From positions 1 to 64,000 of the forward strand of contig NCSJ02000170.1 of the NCBI GenBank assembly GCA_002812745.2: a stretch of DNA of 64,000 nucleotides, written 5' to 3'. Below, piece by piece: positions 44,611-55,584 of this stretch. The position numbers were made by a program, and so were the translations under genes. The notes beneath the pieces are model-generated. The model saw only the letters and a program-made list of their open reading frames with translations, searched no databases and was not told the DNA's origin. Within the stretch, counting starts at the first letter, position 1, and every line of letters starts with the position of its first letter. Source of the stretch: Scytalidium lignicola (taxonomy: Eukaryota; Ascomycota; Leotiomycetes).

Positions 44611-46090
44611 AGTTGGACAAACCACTTAGCTCCAGATTCGCATCAAAATCCAGAGCCGTCAGGTGTTTCTCAGAGTATGAAGATGCTGATATGGTTGGTT
44701 GATATGCTTGGTCTCAGACACGCAACGAGATCTACTGACATCTCACGGCTTCAGAGATCTGCCAACAGTTGCATGTGGTTGGTCAGTTTTCTTTTCTTTA
44801 GAGACGCAACGAAATCAGAGAAGATATTCAATCTTTAACAATATCTAAACACAATTGGACGTCTTGTTTAGCTCCAGAGGCGCAACGAAAGAGGTGGGCA
44901 AGACATATCTTATTAACTTCTAAGAAAGTTGTGACATGGTTGGTCGGTTTGCTTAGCTCTAGGAACGCAACGAAATAAGAATACTCTGAGCTTTGTGAAA
45001 GTGATTGGGTATATCTTGCTGCCTCCAGATTCGCAACGATATCAGTGTACATCTAGAATGATCCAAGGTATTCCCGGCCACAAACTTTGCAACGTGGTTG
45101 GTCTGTTTTCACGGTCCGAGATTTGCAACGAAGTTATCAAAGGAATTCACGGTCCTCTTAGTTCTGGAACACAGAGGTATGGTTGGTCAACTTGCTTTGG
45201 TTCGTGATCTGCAACGAAATTGAAGGACGTTTAATGACTATAATGCTGAGATATGGTTGGCTCATCTGGTTAACTCTAGATGTGCAACAGAATCTAGATG
45301 TGTTCTTTGCCTGTAACTTTTTGTTGCAGCTCTGGATATTTGCATTCAGCGCTATTATCCTCGGCATCTAAAGTTTGAATTCACCTCAGCTATACAAGGA
45401 CTTTCACGTTGCGAATCTGATGATCGAAAATCGTCACTATATTACTCAGCATGGAGATAGAGCTTTCCTCCATGAGGCTTTTAGTATTGCGTTGCAACTC
45501 TGAACGGGAGAACCTAGCGCTATATCACTCGGCATGAGGTTAGAGTTCTTGCTACTCCTAACTACAAAGAAGACACTCATTGCTGCAGCTCTGGGTAGTT
45601 ACATTCATCACTATAGTTCTCGGCAGCTCACAAGACCTGTAAGTAAGGATAACCACTATAGTACTTTTCCACGATTGGTCGATTTGCTCAAGATCCGCAA
45701 CGATTATGTGAACACATTCACAAACTGAAAATGGGAACCAAAGCACCAGTATGGTTGGTCTCTGGCTGCGGTAGCTTTGAATAAGCATTAAAGAATTCTG
45801 TTACATGAGTGGTCGATTTGCTTAAGATAAGATGCGCAGCGAAATATTGTCGCCGTGATCATATGTGTTCTTATAGACTAAGGGAGCTCTCCCATTGGTC
45901 GTGGTTAGATCCGCAACGAAACATGCTATGAGGAACCTGATCTCTTGAATGGTGAGACATCAGTGGTCTGATTGCAAGACATCCAGATTCGCAACAAAAT
46001 TTTATCCTTCACACGTTTTGTATGAAGATGCATAATGCCAAGTTAGGGCATCACCCCATCTTGCGTTTTGTTGCGAGTCTGGGCATAAAG
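44611..46090. repeat. Array of about 19 degenerate units with roughly 80-bp period
   Basis: The most conserved part of each unit is a core like GATTCGCAACGAAAT, preceded in the best copies by TGGTTGGTC, a few bases, then GTTTGCTTAGCTCCA. Forward cores start near 44634, 44716, 44800, 44876, 44961, 45027, 45119, 45205, 45278, 45690, 45830, 45907 and 45984, with a weaker copy at 45082. A left half alone is at about 45751. Reverse-oriented cores lie near 45319, 45403, 45485, 45579 and 46065. Most neighbouring cores are 66-94 bp apart, with wider gaps of about 111 and 140 bp on either side of the half copy at 45751. The 35-45 bp between conserved parts differ from unit to unit, although some contain a second weak copy (TTCACGGTCC then a GCAAC core). 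There is no open frame through it. The function is unknown. Confidence 0.85.
45315..45640. repeat. Inverted four-unit block within the 80-bp array
   Basis: Here the core appears as its reverse complement (for example CACGTTGCGAATCTGAT at 45405 and GCGTTGCAACTCTGAA at 45488), at spacings of 84, 82 and 94 bp. Each is followed by a second shared segment, seen as CGCTATATCACTCGGCAT at 45518 and TCACTATATTACTCAGCAT at 45433. Orientation returns to forward at 45690. Confidence 0.75.
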
Positions 46091-46843
46091 TTTAAATTAT
46101 TGTGTGGAGGAAGGGCAAACCCATCCACATACTCACACTCTCTCACTCTCACCCATAAGCATGGTGACTCTCTTATGAGAAGTTCATGGAAAAAACAAGT
46201 GTAGATATCTATATGAAGACTTCTTTATACCACAGGCACATGTGGCACATGTTGTCTTCGCTGCATTGTAAGTGAGTTCGTAGTAAGTGAATTCTGAGCA
46301 TTGATTTTCTCGCCATTTTTCTAAAACAATCTTTACTAAGCATATGGGAAAAGGAGGAATAAAACATCTGTTCTAAGAGACCCAAGTGCTATTTTATTGA
46401 ATCCTCCATACAGATCCTTATTCAGTATCAGTGTATCGGTCATATATACACATAGCGTTAAGTTCTGAAATAATAGCAAAGATTCAGACGTAAGGTGAAG
46501 TGTCTGATGAGGTGAATCTTCAAAGACGAAAGGGAAAGAAAAAAGGGGAAATATATGTACGAATAAAAAGATATAGACCATTTATACCAAATCAGATAAA
46601 GAAGAAAAAAAGGAGATGCACATATAATGCATACTGTATAGACCCATCCATCCAAATAGCTTTGTTCCCCCCAGAGTTAAATGTCCTGAAACCATACACC
46701 TCTCCTTCATCATTCCTTCCCTGCCAGGGTAATCGTCATCATCATCGTTATCATATGATACCAAAACACCCACCACACACCAATATTCCCAAATTACCTG
46801 ATAAGAAAAGTTGAGCGATGGATACAACCAGGCTAGTAATAGC

Positions 46844-48610
46844 TTAGCGCTTGACATCAGCAGGCCAACCCTCAATTGCCTCCCCAGGGCCCGTCCCATA
46901 AGCCGGAGGTCCTGGCAGTGCAGAGGTACTAGCCTTCCCATTTGAACCATCCGTATACCTCCCCTCACTAGCTTCCCTCTCCTTCCAATTAATCTTCTTC
47001 GGAGGTGGAGGTAATGCCCCTGACGCGGTAGCAGACGAAGAAGATGACGAACTAGAGGTAGAAGGCTTTCTCCTTTCAGGAGGCGCAGCTGCGATCTGAC
47101 CACCGTCTCCACCTCCAACGACGAGATCGCGGCCATCGCGGAATTTGCCAACTACCATGCCCTTAGCCACAGATTTGATAATGGCCCTGCGGGAGACACC
47201 GGTAGCATCAATGTACACCAATCCAACGTTCTTGACCCCACCACCGAGACTCTTCGAGATGGCACCTGCCTCAGGACCCCATTTGTGACCCACTACTGTG
47301 GTTGCTGCGGTGGATGTGCTGGTGAGGAGGTGCCGGCTCGCTTGATCAATGCCGTCCGCGATGGTAGAGAACGCCATTAAGCTCTTGTTAAGGAGACCAG
47401 GTTTGTAATCATCAACTGGTTTTCCATCTGGACCAAGTCCTCTCTGGCCTTTCTGGTTGGCACCCTTCTTAGCCATTGCTGCTCCTAGGTTTTGCGCATA
47501 CTTAGATACTTGACCCACTGTCTTAGCACTCAGTCCTGCTGCTCCTTCAGAAAAGGTGTTGATCTTGCGGATGCGTGAGTGAGTCGTGGCAGTGAATGTC
47601 ACGGGTTTTGTTGCTGGCTGTGTTTTTTGAGTGAACGAGTCGGCGTGGGATTGTAGGGTTTTGGAAACGGTCACGGATGTCGTGACTATGAGACGAGAAG
47701 CCCTGGCAGCAGTGGAGACAAGAGTTGAGCTTCTGTAAGCTGGATGCATAGCCATTTCAAGATATTCAGCGGAAGCTGGTGCTACTGCAATATCTTGTGA
47801 TCCATCTTGTGGAAGTGTGATTTCAACGGGCTCTGCACAACTTGTTAGAAGGATAGAACATAAAAAACGAAGGATTAAGCCTCGAGGGAGTACCTTATAC
47901 TTACGTTTCGAGCCGGGTTTCATGCTCTTGTCCTCCACAACATGAAAGCCTTCACTCAATTCCCCAACCACGCTTCCATTCTCCTCATCAATCAGGACAA
48001 TCTGACCACCAGCATGCGCACCAGCTGAACTGCCAGCAACATATCCCTCTCCAGGCTTGAAATCACCAGGATTATATTGTGGTATCGGTTCCGCCGCTTT
48101 GTTCTTAGTCGATCTCCTTGCGGGTTTTGGTGGCGGCGCACGCTCGAGGAACGCAGTGCATTGTGCAAGAATGGTCTCAAATGTATCGATATCTTCCTGC
48201 GTTATGACGCCTGTTCCCAAATACGGGAATTCAATGCGCGTGAATGCGCCGCTCTCAGGACCAAGGTCCCATCGTGGAATCAGGTAACTTGTGGGTGGTT
48301 GGTGGTAGATCTGGGTGGTCGCGGGTAATGGAAGATCGACTTCGGGTGGTAGATGTAGGTGGAGATAGAAATCTTCTTCCACGGCCTGAGACTGTGATAG
48401 GCCAGAGAATGGCGACGATGTTGGGACCATTAGGAGAGAGAGGGTTTGAGGACCGGCGGGAGTGAGCGATTCTTCTTTGCCATTTTCGATGTGGTATGCG
48501 TTGATACCATTGATGGCATATAACAGCTTGGGATCCTGGAGTGCATATCAGTCTCCAATGCAACGGCTTCGCAGGGTCATACTTAGGTATACATTGTGTC
48601 CAGACGCCAT
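46844..48610 (-). CDS. Senescence-domain (spartin-like) protein
   Basis: Family with the plant/animal senescence domain found in spartin, which associates with lipid droplets and membranes; the fungal role is not established. Exons from the minus strand are 48610-48593, 48535-47905 and 47832-46844 (1638 nt, 545 aa). The start MASGHN lies on an 18-nt exon and splices to DPKLLYAINGINAYHIENGKEE and GPQTLSLLMVPTSSPF, which is the conserved N-terminus. The senescence domain spans roughly residues 260-450: ASRLIVTTSVTVSKTLQSHAD, INTFSEGAAGLSAKTVGQVSKYAQNLG, MAFSTIADGIDQASRHLL and GHKWGPEAGAISKSLGGGVKNVGLVYIDATGVSRRA. The tail is Ser/Pro-rich. The second intron (47833-47904) is 72 nt with no in-frame stop, so retention would add 24 residues. 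Confidence 0.87.
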
Positions 48611-49969
48611 GCTCAGATTGACGACTCTCAATTCCAAACTCTAGCAGCAAACTTACGACAAAAGGGTTGGAATAGAAGAATGGAAGTGGTGAAGAAGAAT
48701 TGAGGGAAATGGACAGGAAGTCTAGAAAACAAGAAAACCAACAGGATCACCTCCCAACGCAACTCGAGTGATTGCGCACACTACTGGGCGGTTATCACCC
48801 TCCTATCCCATCTCTCTGGCGCTTGGCAAGGTGACGTCTAGGGTATCTCATGTTCATTCGACCAATAATGACGTCGAGCGCTTTGCGATCCAGCGTCTAA
48901 GAGGTGGCTGTGCAACCATCTTCCAGCGGGCCGGGGAGGGGCGAAGACGAGGGGCAATGTGAACCCCGGCTGTGGCGGTTAGGTGTGGCTGGTGGTAGTT
49001 GGGGCGAGTGAATATTTCATTAAGGCAACTATTACTGTGGTAGTTATTCTCCATTGTCCTCCACATCCACACCGCCGCTACGAAGTACGACATCTCGATG
49101 TAAGGCCAAGCATCTTGCATATAAATCAGTGGGGAGGCTGACGAATGGAACTGCTGCTCATCTCCACTTCCAGAATTAGATAGAGGAAGAGATGTACAAG
49201 ATCTCGTTGGACAATCCTTGCACCTACATACCAAGGGTTTAGATACCGTATTTGTACGGACGTACTGTAGATTTCTTGACTGCGGTACCATACATACGCG
49301 GACTACCACATCTGGGAACATAGCTGAGTTACTGTACTAGGAAGGTTGGTTTATTAAACATCAATTTGCGGCCCTTATTTCTCTCTTCCTTTTTGTGAGT
49401 TTGTTTCGGCAATGCTGTTTCCGTGCACATGGCGGAAGGGTTCTCTATGCTGCTGCCATATTCTGTGGGAGGCTCCGAAGTCGAAACCTTTGTCATCGAA
49501 ATCATTGGCTTTGCCTGGATTATGTCTCACCTCCACAAGTGCCGTAGGGGATGGGTGTTTCGTATTGCGATTATTTTTTTCCTTTTTTCTTCGGCAAGAT
49601 CTTATGATGCTAGCATTAATAACGGCAAGAAGAGCAAGGGACTAGCCAGCAAAACGGCGGGTAAGCATGCCAATCGCCGGGTTCCGTGAAGGACCCTCAT
49701 TATTAAGTTAGCTGGCTTAATTAATAATTAAGCGTTGTTAGACGAATGGAATGGCCTGGACAAGGAGCACGAGTACCGCATGGCATATGTTGCCAGGGAA
49801 CCAAGCAGTCTGTAGAGTCCAAATCCGGATCTGAGGCTGACATTAACTTAACTACTGGTAGTGTTAAGAACGGTACAGTAGTAGGCCCACTGATGACAGT
49901 TAGGGTAAACTCATCCTAGCTTGTCACTGCTTGTAGTTAGAATGCACTCCATTTGTTAATGCTTAGGGG

Positions 49970-49992
49970 GGAGAGAGAGAGAGAGAGAGAGA
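49970..49992. repeat. (GA)n microsatellite
   Basis: Uninterrupted GA dinucleotide run of about 23 bp; a shorter imperfect GA tract lies near 50409-50428. Confidence 0.85.
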
Positions 49993-50179
49993 AGTTAAAA
50001 GTCACGAATGGAGGGCTATGTTCGGCCACCTTGCTCCGTACCTCACATCAAAGCCCCTCCGATCGATGTCGACCCCTTTACCAATGATCATGGGTAAAAA
50101 TGGGTTGCTGACCATTCAGAAATTGGCAAGCTTTTTTGATGGACAGTAGACGGCCCCATCCAACCCGAGCTAATTGCCA

Positions 50180-50196
50180 TACAGTACAGTACAGTA
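50180..50196. repeat. (TACAG)3 tandem motif
   Basis: Three overlapping TACAGTA motifs in a row (TACAGTACAGTACAGTA), part of the dispersed intergenic motif family. Confidence 0.75.
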
Positions 50197-51484
50197 GTCA
50201 ACCTCGTGAGCACTAGACAATTGATCATCCTGGTCTGCCCAAAGTCATTTTTTAGTTCATTGCTTTGACCAGCGGGTCGGCAAGATCCATCCCACGGGAA
50301 TTTATTAGGGGATTACGGTGCGGGCTGGGCGGCCGCTTGCTTGCTCTTTGGGTGCTAAAACAGTCCAGCAATTATTAGACCGCTGGATAGACTGGATCCG
50401 ATGGGAGAGAGAAAGAGAGAGAGAGAGCAATAATTCTAATACTTTTCGGCAGATGAACCCTAGAAGGGTTGTATGATATGTACTGTACGTATGTAGTTAG
50501 GAAGATGCAGAAAGGTGCAGACAGGTGAGAGGTAAGGGGAAGAAAGTCGAACCAGGGCCAAGTTGTTCCCTGGCTGACTTGGGCCGCGTTCTGGAGGCCT
50601 CAGGCTGAAATCCGATTTTCCTCCACCACCGCCCGTCTAGCTGAGCTGCTTACTCACCCCGGTCGTTGGTCGTTTCCGCTCTTTATCCTCGATCACATAC
50701 AGAGTATACTGCAGTGCACTGCACTTCACTGCACTTGAAGAGATGCAACGAACGTTCAGACCTCCAAATAACTAATACGATGCTTCATGTCTCATCACCA
50801 AATCGCTGTTGAGCAACACAACAACTAAGCTCCACAGCCACTGAGCCCACACTTCTTCAACACTCCACGGGTCTCCCGGCCGCGGACAAAGCTTCAGATG
50901 CTTTGGATGCTGCGTCTGCTTCTGAGCAAACAACGCCTGTCCGACCGACCACTGACCACGGGATTCCCACCGTGACCCGGCCTTGGACTGCCATAATTTC
51001 AACTTCAACCACCATCCTGCACCAAGATTCTCCTGCTGCACTGCACAACGCACGACTGCAACCGCAACTGCAACGACTGCAACAACTGCAACTACTATAC
51101 AGGAACTTACTGTACTGTGGTAGTACAGCTCCTGTCATCATCGCCCTTCCAGCCAGATCGCGGGCCGCAATCGAACTCTCGCTTGCCGCACCTGCCACCT
51201 GCCATTCTGCTGCGGCGAAACCCCAACACCCGGCACACACCTGGGTCCCTCGTCCCTCGACCTCAGAATTATTGCCGTCCACCCCCAGTACACCACCACC
51301 ACCACCTTGGTACCAAAACCGCACTCTGTTCCACCTCCTGCGCTCCATCTCGATCCAACCACCACTCTCTCTGCCCCCCAAGGTGCCAGACAGATCAACT
51401 AGCAACCCTCGGCATTTGTTGCGCTGGTTCCTCTCCTCATGGGACGACGCTGATATTATCGCTGCTTCAATCGCAAACTGCTAG

Positions 51485-54400
51485 CTTTCATCCGAATCTC
51501 GCCCGTTAAGCTTCCCATCTCTCTCCACTCCACGGCCGGGGTCTGCAACAGGACCCGAAACCGCCACGATTCCCTCCGCTCATTCTCTCGCTGCGATCCT
51601 CTCGCCGCCAGATCCAACACTGCGCGCATCCGATCCAGAATTGACTCGACCACCATCGTCGTACATCAACATCGCCGGTCCCAATCCCAATCCCAATCTC
51701 AATCCCAATCGCGCCGCCGCCGAATCCACGACGTATTCCCAGGCCGAGCCCTCGTATCTCCATCCAAACTCACCACAGCTGAATCCACACCGAGCAACTC
51801 TCGCCTCCTCAGGAGGCCCCGCTCCCATCGTGTTTGGAGGAGCCGGCGGCGGGACGGATGATGCGAGGGGAGGAGAGGGGAGAGGTGGGCTGGAGGAGAA
51901 GAAGCCGACGAAGATGGTGCGCTCCAGCATTGCTTGCGCCAGATGTCGACGTAGCAAGGTCAGGTGTATGTTCAGTCTGCCGCTTTTCTTTTAATTAAGT
52001 TCCCAGTTGCGTTCTCAGGTCCAAATTCAAACTAATAACCCTCATCTGATATGCAGGTATCAATAATGGAGTAAACTCCGTATGCAAGGCTTGTCAGTCC
52101 AGTGGTAGGGAATGTACGTACCCTCCATCCGCAGCAGCAACGACTCCAAGGCGCACGGATAATACCGTCATCAAGACGGAAGGAGAAGGCGAGGGCAAGA
52201 AGAGAGTCAGAGTCAAGACGGAGGATCCAGGCCGCAGCATCGGCCATCGCATCGATGAAGATGTCCTCGATCCGAAGATCCTCACCAGGAGCGTCTGGGA
52301 TGATATATATAAACTTTTCCGGGCTCATTTTTCGGCCGAGATGCCTTTTCTTCACCCACCTACCTTCCGAAAGCGAATCTTTCAGATCTCGAATCCTCGC
52401 GAGGCAGGCCCCCCCGCGCCCATTGATCAAGATGGAAGACTGTTGTTCTTAGGTGTTCTAACCCTGACAGCTCGCTTTCATCCCGCTCTGGTCGCTCATC
52501 ACTCTCCCAAAACAGCGTCGGGCTCGAGCAATCCCCAGGCCGCATCGGAATACTACAGTCGCGCTCTAGCTACCGCTTTTGGTCCATCATGTGAGAACCT
52601 TACTCGTCCTACGTTGGAGACTGTCCAGGCACTTTTGATGCTGGGGCTATACGAATGGAGTCAGTCGAGGGGGTTACAAGCCTGGGTGTATATAGGGATT
52701 GCATTGCGATTAGCTCTGTCAATGGGTCTTGCATTCGAGGATGATGCCGATAGAACGTCACCCCGGAAGGTCCAGGGCCACGCGCCTGATGAAAATTACG
52801 CTATTGAGAAAGAATGCCGACGGCGCACGTTTTGGAGTTGTTTTATCATGGACCGCATGCTCTCATCGGGGAAGTTTCGACCTACCATGATTGATGTGAA
52901 GACATTGCGCGTTCGTCTTCCATGCTCCGATGATCAATTCATGTTTGGTGGGAATAGAGTGAAGACAAGCTTTTTAATCGAGCAGCGTCTAGGCTATGAG
53001 TCTTCCAACGATCTTGACAGTGCAGAACTCAATGATGAAGGCGTTGAGAATAGATTTATCCGATTAGTAGAGATCTTTGGCAGATTCTCCATATACAGCC
53101 ACGCCGGAGGCAGAAGAACCGAAAAATACCCGCCTTGGGATGAGAGGACCGAGTTCTATCAACTGCGCCGAGACTTGGAACACTTCCACAGATCACTGCC
53201 GTCAAAGTTAACCTACACTCAGGCGAACCTGGCTGCTCACATCGAAATGCCAACCACAGCGGCAACTTACGCGTCCTTGCATACCTTATACTTTCTTTGT
53301 CTCATAATGCTGCACAGAGAATATATTCCATTCATTCCACTGCGTTGTGATGGTCCACAGGGTCCGTTAGATGAGCCTACGTTTCCGAAGGACAAATTCG
53401 ACGTCCCCGAGGGTTTCTGGGAAGTCAGTGCCGAGACGATCTTCAAAGCCGCAAAGGACCTGGTTGATATCGTGAGAACTTATCAGGACAGGGGGGCACT
53501 CCCAGAATCACCCGTCGTAGGTTTCTGCGTTTGGCAAGCTGCATTCGTCTCGCTGTACGCCGTGCACTTCTCACATATGGATGTGCATCGACATCTTTGT
53601 GATCCAGCGCACGATTTAGATATGGTGGATGGTGATGCACAAAATATGGGATATGCAGCTATAACTGTGAAACTTCTCAAGGAGTTGGCCCCGAAATCGA
53701 GGATGGCAGCTGGGTATCTAAGGATCGTGGGCAAGATGCACCGATATTTCAACGTGGTAAGGAGTGACTACCACAATCAGTTCAAGCACAAAGCTCGACC
53801 TTGGACCGGTGGCGGTTTGGAGGAGTACAAGACGTTGGAGAGAGAGTTGAAGGAGTTCGGAAGTATTGAAGGAGGTGGTGATAAAAGCATCCCTTCTGAT
53901 GCCTCGGATACGGCCGATCCAATTCGGTCGAGAGCTAGTACGAATGAGATTGGGAGTGGCTCCAATAATTCAAGTGGAGAGGCAATGCAAGGTGTTGTTG
54001 AAGGTGCAACTCCATCTAGGGCTTGGGCTGCGGTCAATAGTACGCAGATGGAAACAACGGATCGTACAAAATTCGTGGGCCAGAACCATAGCCATACCCA
54101 GGGACCGCCTCCAGGAGGGTATGACTATAGTTCGAGTTATCAACTGTCTCCTAGGCAAACACCACCTCATCCACCGAGCCTCGTCAGCGGTGGAAGTACC
54201 GCAGACTCTCCTTCAGGCCTGAGTTCCCCTTATGGTACCCACCAAATGTTCCACAGCCAGCAAGCTGGTCAACCGCAACTATCGCACCCACAGTCTAGCG
54301 GGTACCCGGCAATGGCTCCGCACACTCAACCACTTCACCATCCAGGTCAACCGGCCATGGCTCCGCCACAGGGAACTCTTGTAGCAGTGCCGCCTGACTT

Positions 54401-54608
54401 CTTCCCTCCAAATAACAACCAGAACGTACAAGGGAAGGAGGAAATGTATTGGTGCCAGCAAGAATCCATAAATTACAACTCTAACTTGGATAATATGGCG
54501 CAGATGCCAGTTGATATGGATACCTGGCCTCAGGGGGAGTGGAGCGGTGATAACCCGAATTTCTTACAGGTTATCGCGAGCAGTCCTAAGTTCGCTTTCG
54601 CGAATTAG
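51485..54608 (+). CDS. Zn2Cys6 transcription factor with fungal-specific TF domain
   Basis: Binuclear zinc cluster regulator. Intron 51966-52056 (91 nt) splits the cluster: CARCRRSKVRC on the first exon, CKACQSSGREC on the second (CX2CX6CX8CX2CX6C). The Fungal_trans domain lies C-terminal: KLFRAHFSAEMPFLHPPTFRKR, then ETVQALLMLGLYEWSQSRGLQAWVYIGIALRLALSMGLAFED and KECRRRTFWSCFIMDRMLSSGK. The C-terminus is Gln/Pro/His-rich and probably an activation domain. The start is unresolved. The frame is open from 51485 and looks coding (SLAAILSPPDPTLR), but the first in-frame ATG is at 51914, directly before the zinc cluster. A 5' exon is likely. A C6 regulator of carbon or lipid metabolism is possible; the target cannot be told. 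Confidence 0.85.
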
Positions 54609-55584
54609 TCTAAACTTGGTGGTATGTGAATAGCTCCNTTTTTTTTGGAACATATGCGGCATATGGAATACATGAATAAATAGGGAATGAAAACTAGGGA
54701 ATTTTTGGGGCTACACAGGGCTTTATTTCTTGACGACGAGCTCCTTGATACGTACACTCGTTTGGAATAAAACAAAAAGGCTCATGGAATCCTTATTCCG
54801 CAATACTTTGATCATTTCTGGGATTTCCACTCTTGGGAGCAAAAACGGAGTTTAACACGAGTTATCCATTAGTAAAACGGCGTCTCTCCTTTCTATCTCT
54901 ATCTCGCTCGCGTTTTATGGAAGATTTATGGGTCAGTGGTTTGGGCGAACCTACGGGTTTTTGCAAAGCTCTTTTGGACGGATGTGATACCAACTGTCTA
55001 TTTCACTGTAGCAATTGTTAATGTTTATGTATGCATGCGATTATATTCTCATATCTTCAGTATTTGCGGTTGGCGTGTTTATTGATTGATCTTCCTATCT
55101 TATGTCATCATCCATATGATTTAGAGGCTGCATCTGAATAGTATAGCTATCTATCTGATGCAGAAATGAAAGCAAAGTTCTGCAGATGCCTTTTANTTTT
55201 TTTATTTTTTTTATTCGACCGTTTGCAGCTCTGCTTTTGAATTCTTTAATTAGCGTACGTCTTTGTGCTTCACTCGACCTTTTGATTGCCTGTGGCTTGC
55301 TTCTCAACGATATGTAAAAGCAGATAAAAGGCCATAGGATCTTCAGTCCCTAAGATTTAATGACTCTATTATCGCCTCATCTGCTCTTTCCTTCTTTTTT
55401 TCCCTTGGATAGACGTGACATGATGGGTTACCTCTACTTCAGTTAGATATGAAGGCTTGAATTAAATGATAATTTTCCTTGACCGACCTAGAGACGGGAT
55501 CATTCTGATAGCCTCCAAAAGAATTTCTTTTTTTCTCGCAGGTATAATTCCTATAGCCTCGGTATAGCAAGAGAGGACGTAAAT
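54609..55584. other. Convergent 3' intergenic region between two Zn2Cys6 genes
   Basis: 976 bp, AT-rich, with N positions at 54638 and 55196 beside T-runs. No gene recognised. Confidence 0.5.

Larger units (their letters stand above)
43877..46843. other. 3-kb non-coding region holding a degenerate repeat array
   Basis: Between GCP4 (start 43876) and the senescence-domain gene (stop 46844). The left 700 bp is AT-rich with an N at 44139. The middle 1.5 kb is the 80-bp repeat array described separately. The right 750 bp has CACTCTCA microsatellite-like sequence near 46130 and the 3' flank of the next gene. No open frame longer than about 80 codons is convincing. Confidence 0.6.
48611..51484. 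other. Intergenic region between senescence-domain gene and Zn2Cys6 regulator
   Basis: 2.9 kb. It includes (GA)n tracts at 49970-49992 and near 50409, a TACAG triplet repeat at 50180-50196, TACTGTA-type motifs near 49264, 49332, 50480 and 51103, and a GC-rich leader. A frame at 49426-49689 (about 87 codons) is possible but has no recognisable features. From about 50903 to 51481 the frame in register with the downstream regulator is open but lacks an ATG. Confidence 0.5.

Noticed and set aside
44611..46090. CRISPR array reading of the periodic repeats
   Set aside because: The cores are degenerate, change orientation and share partial spacer similarity, no Cas-like gene is near, and the DNA is fungal nuclear sequence with spliced genes on both sides.
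46582..47151. 189-codon minus-strand frame
   Set aside because: Overlaps the senescence-domain gene in another frame and runs into its 3' flank; no independent features.
49426..49689. Small gene of about 87 codons
   Set aside because: A hydrophobic stretch and an ATG exist, but it sits in low-constraint DNA with no recognisable motif or splice logic.
50857..51405. Minus-strand open frame of 182 codons
   Set aside because: Overlaps the CT-rich leader of the Zn2Cys6 gene on the opposite strand; its Gly/Arg/Trp-rich composition is a by-product of that base bias.
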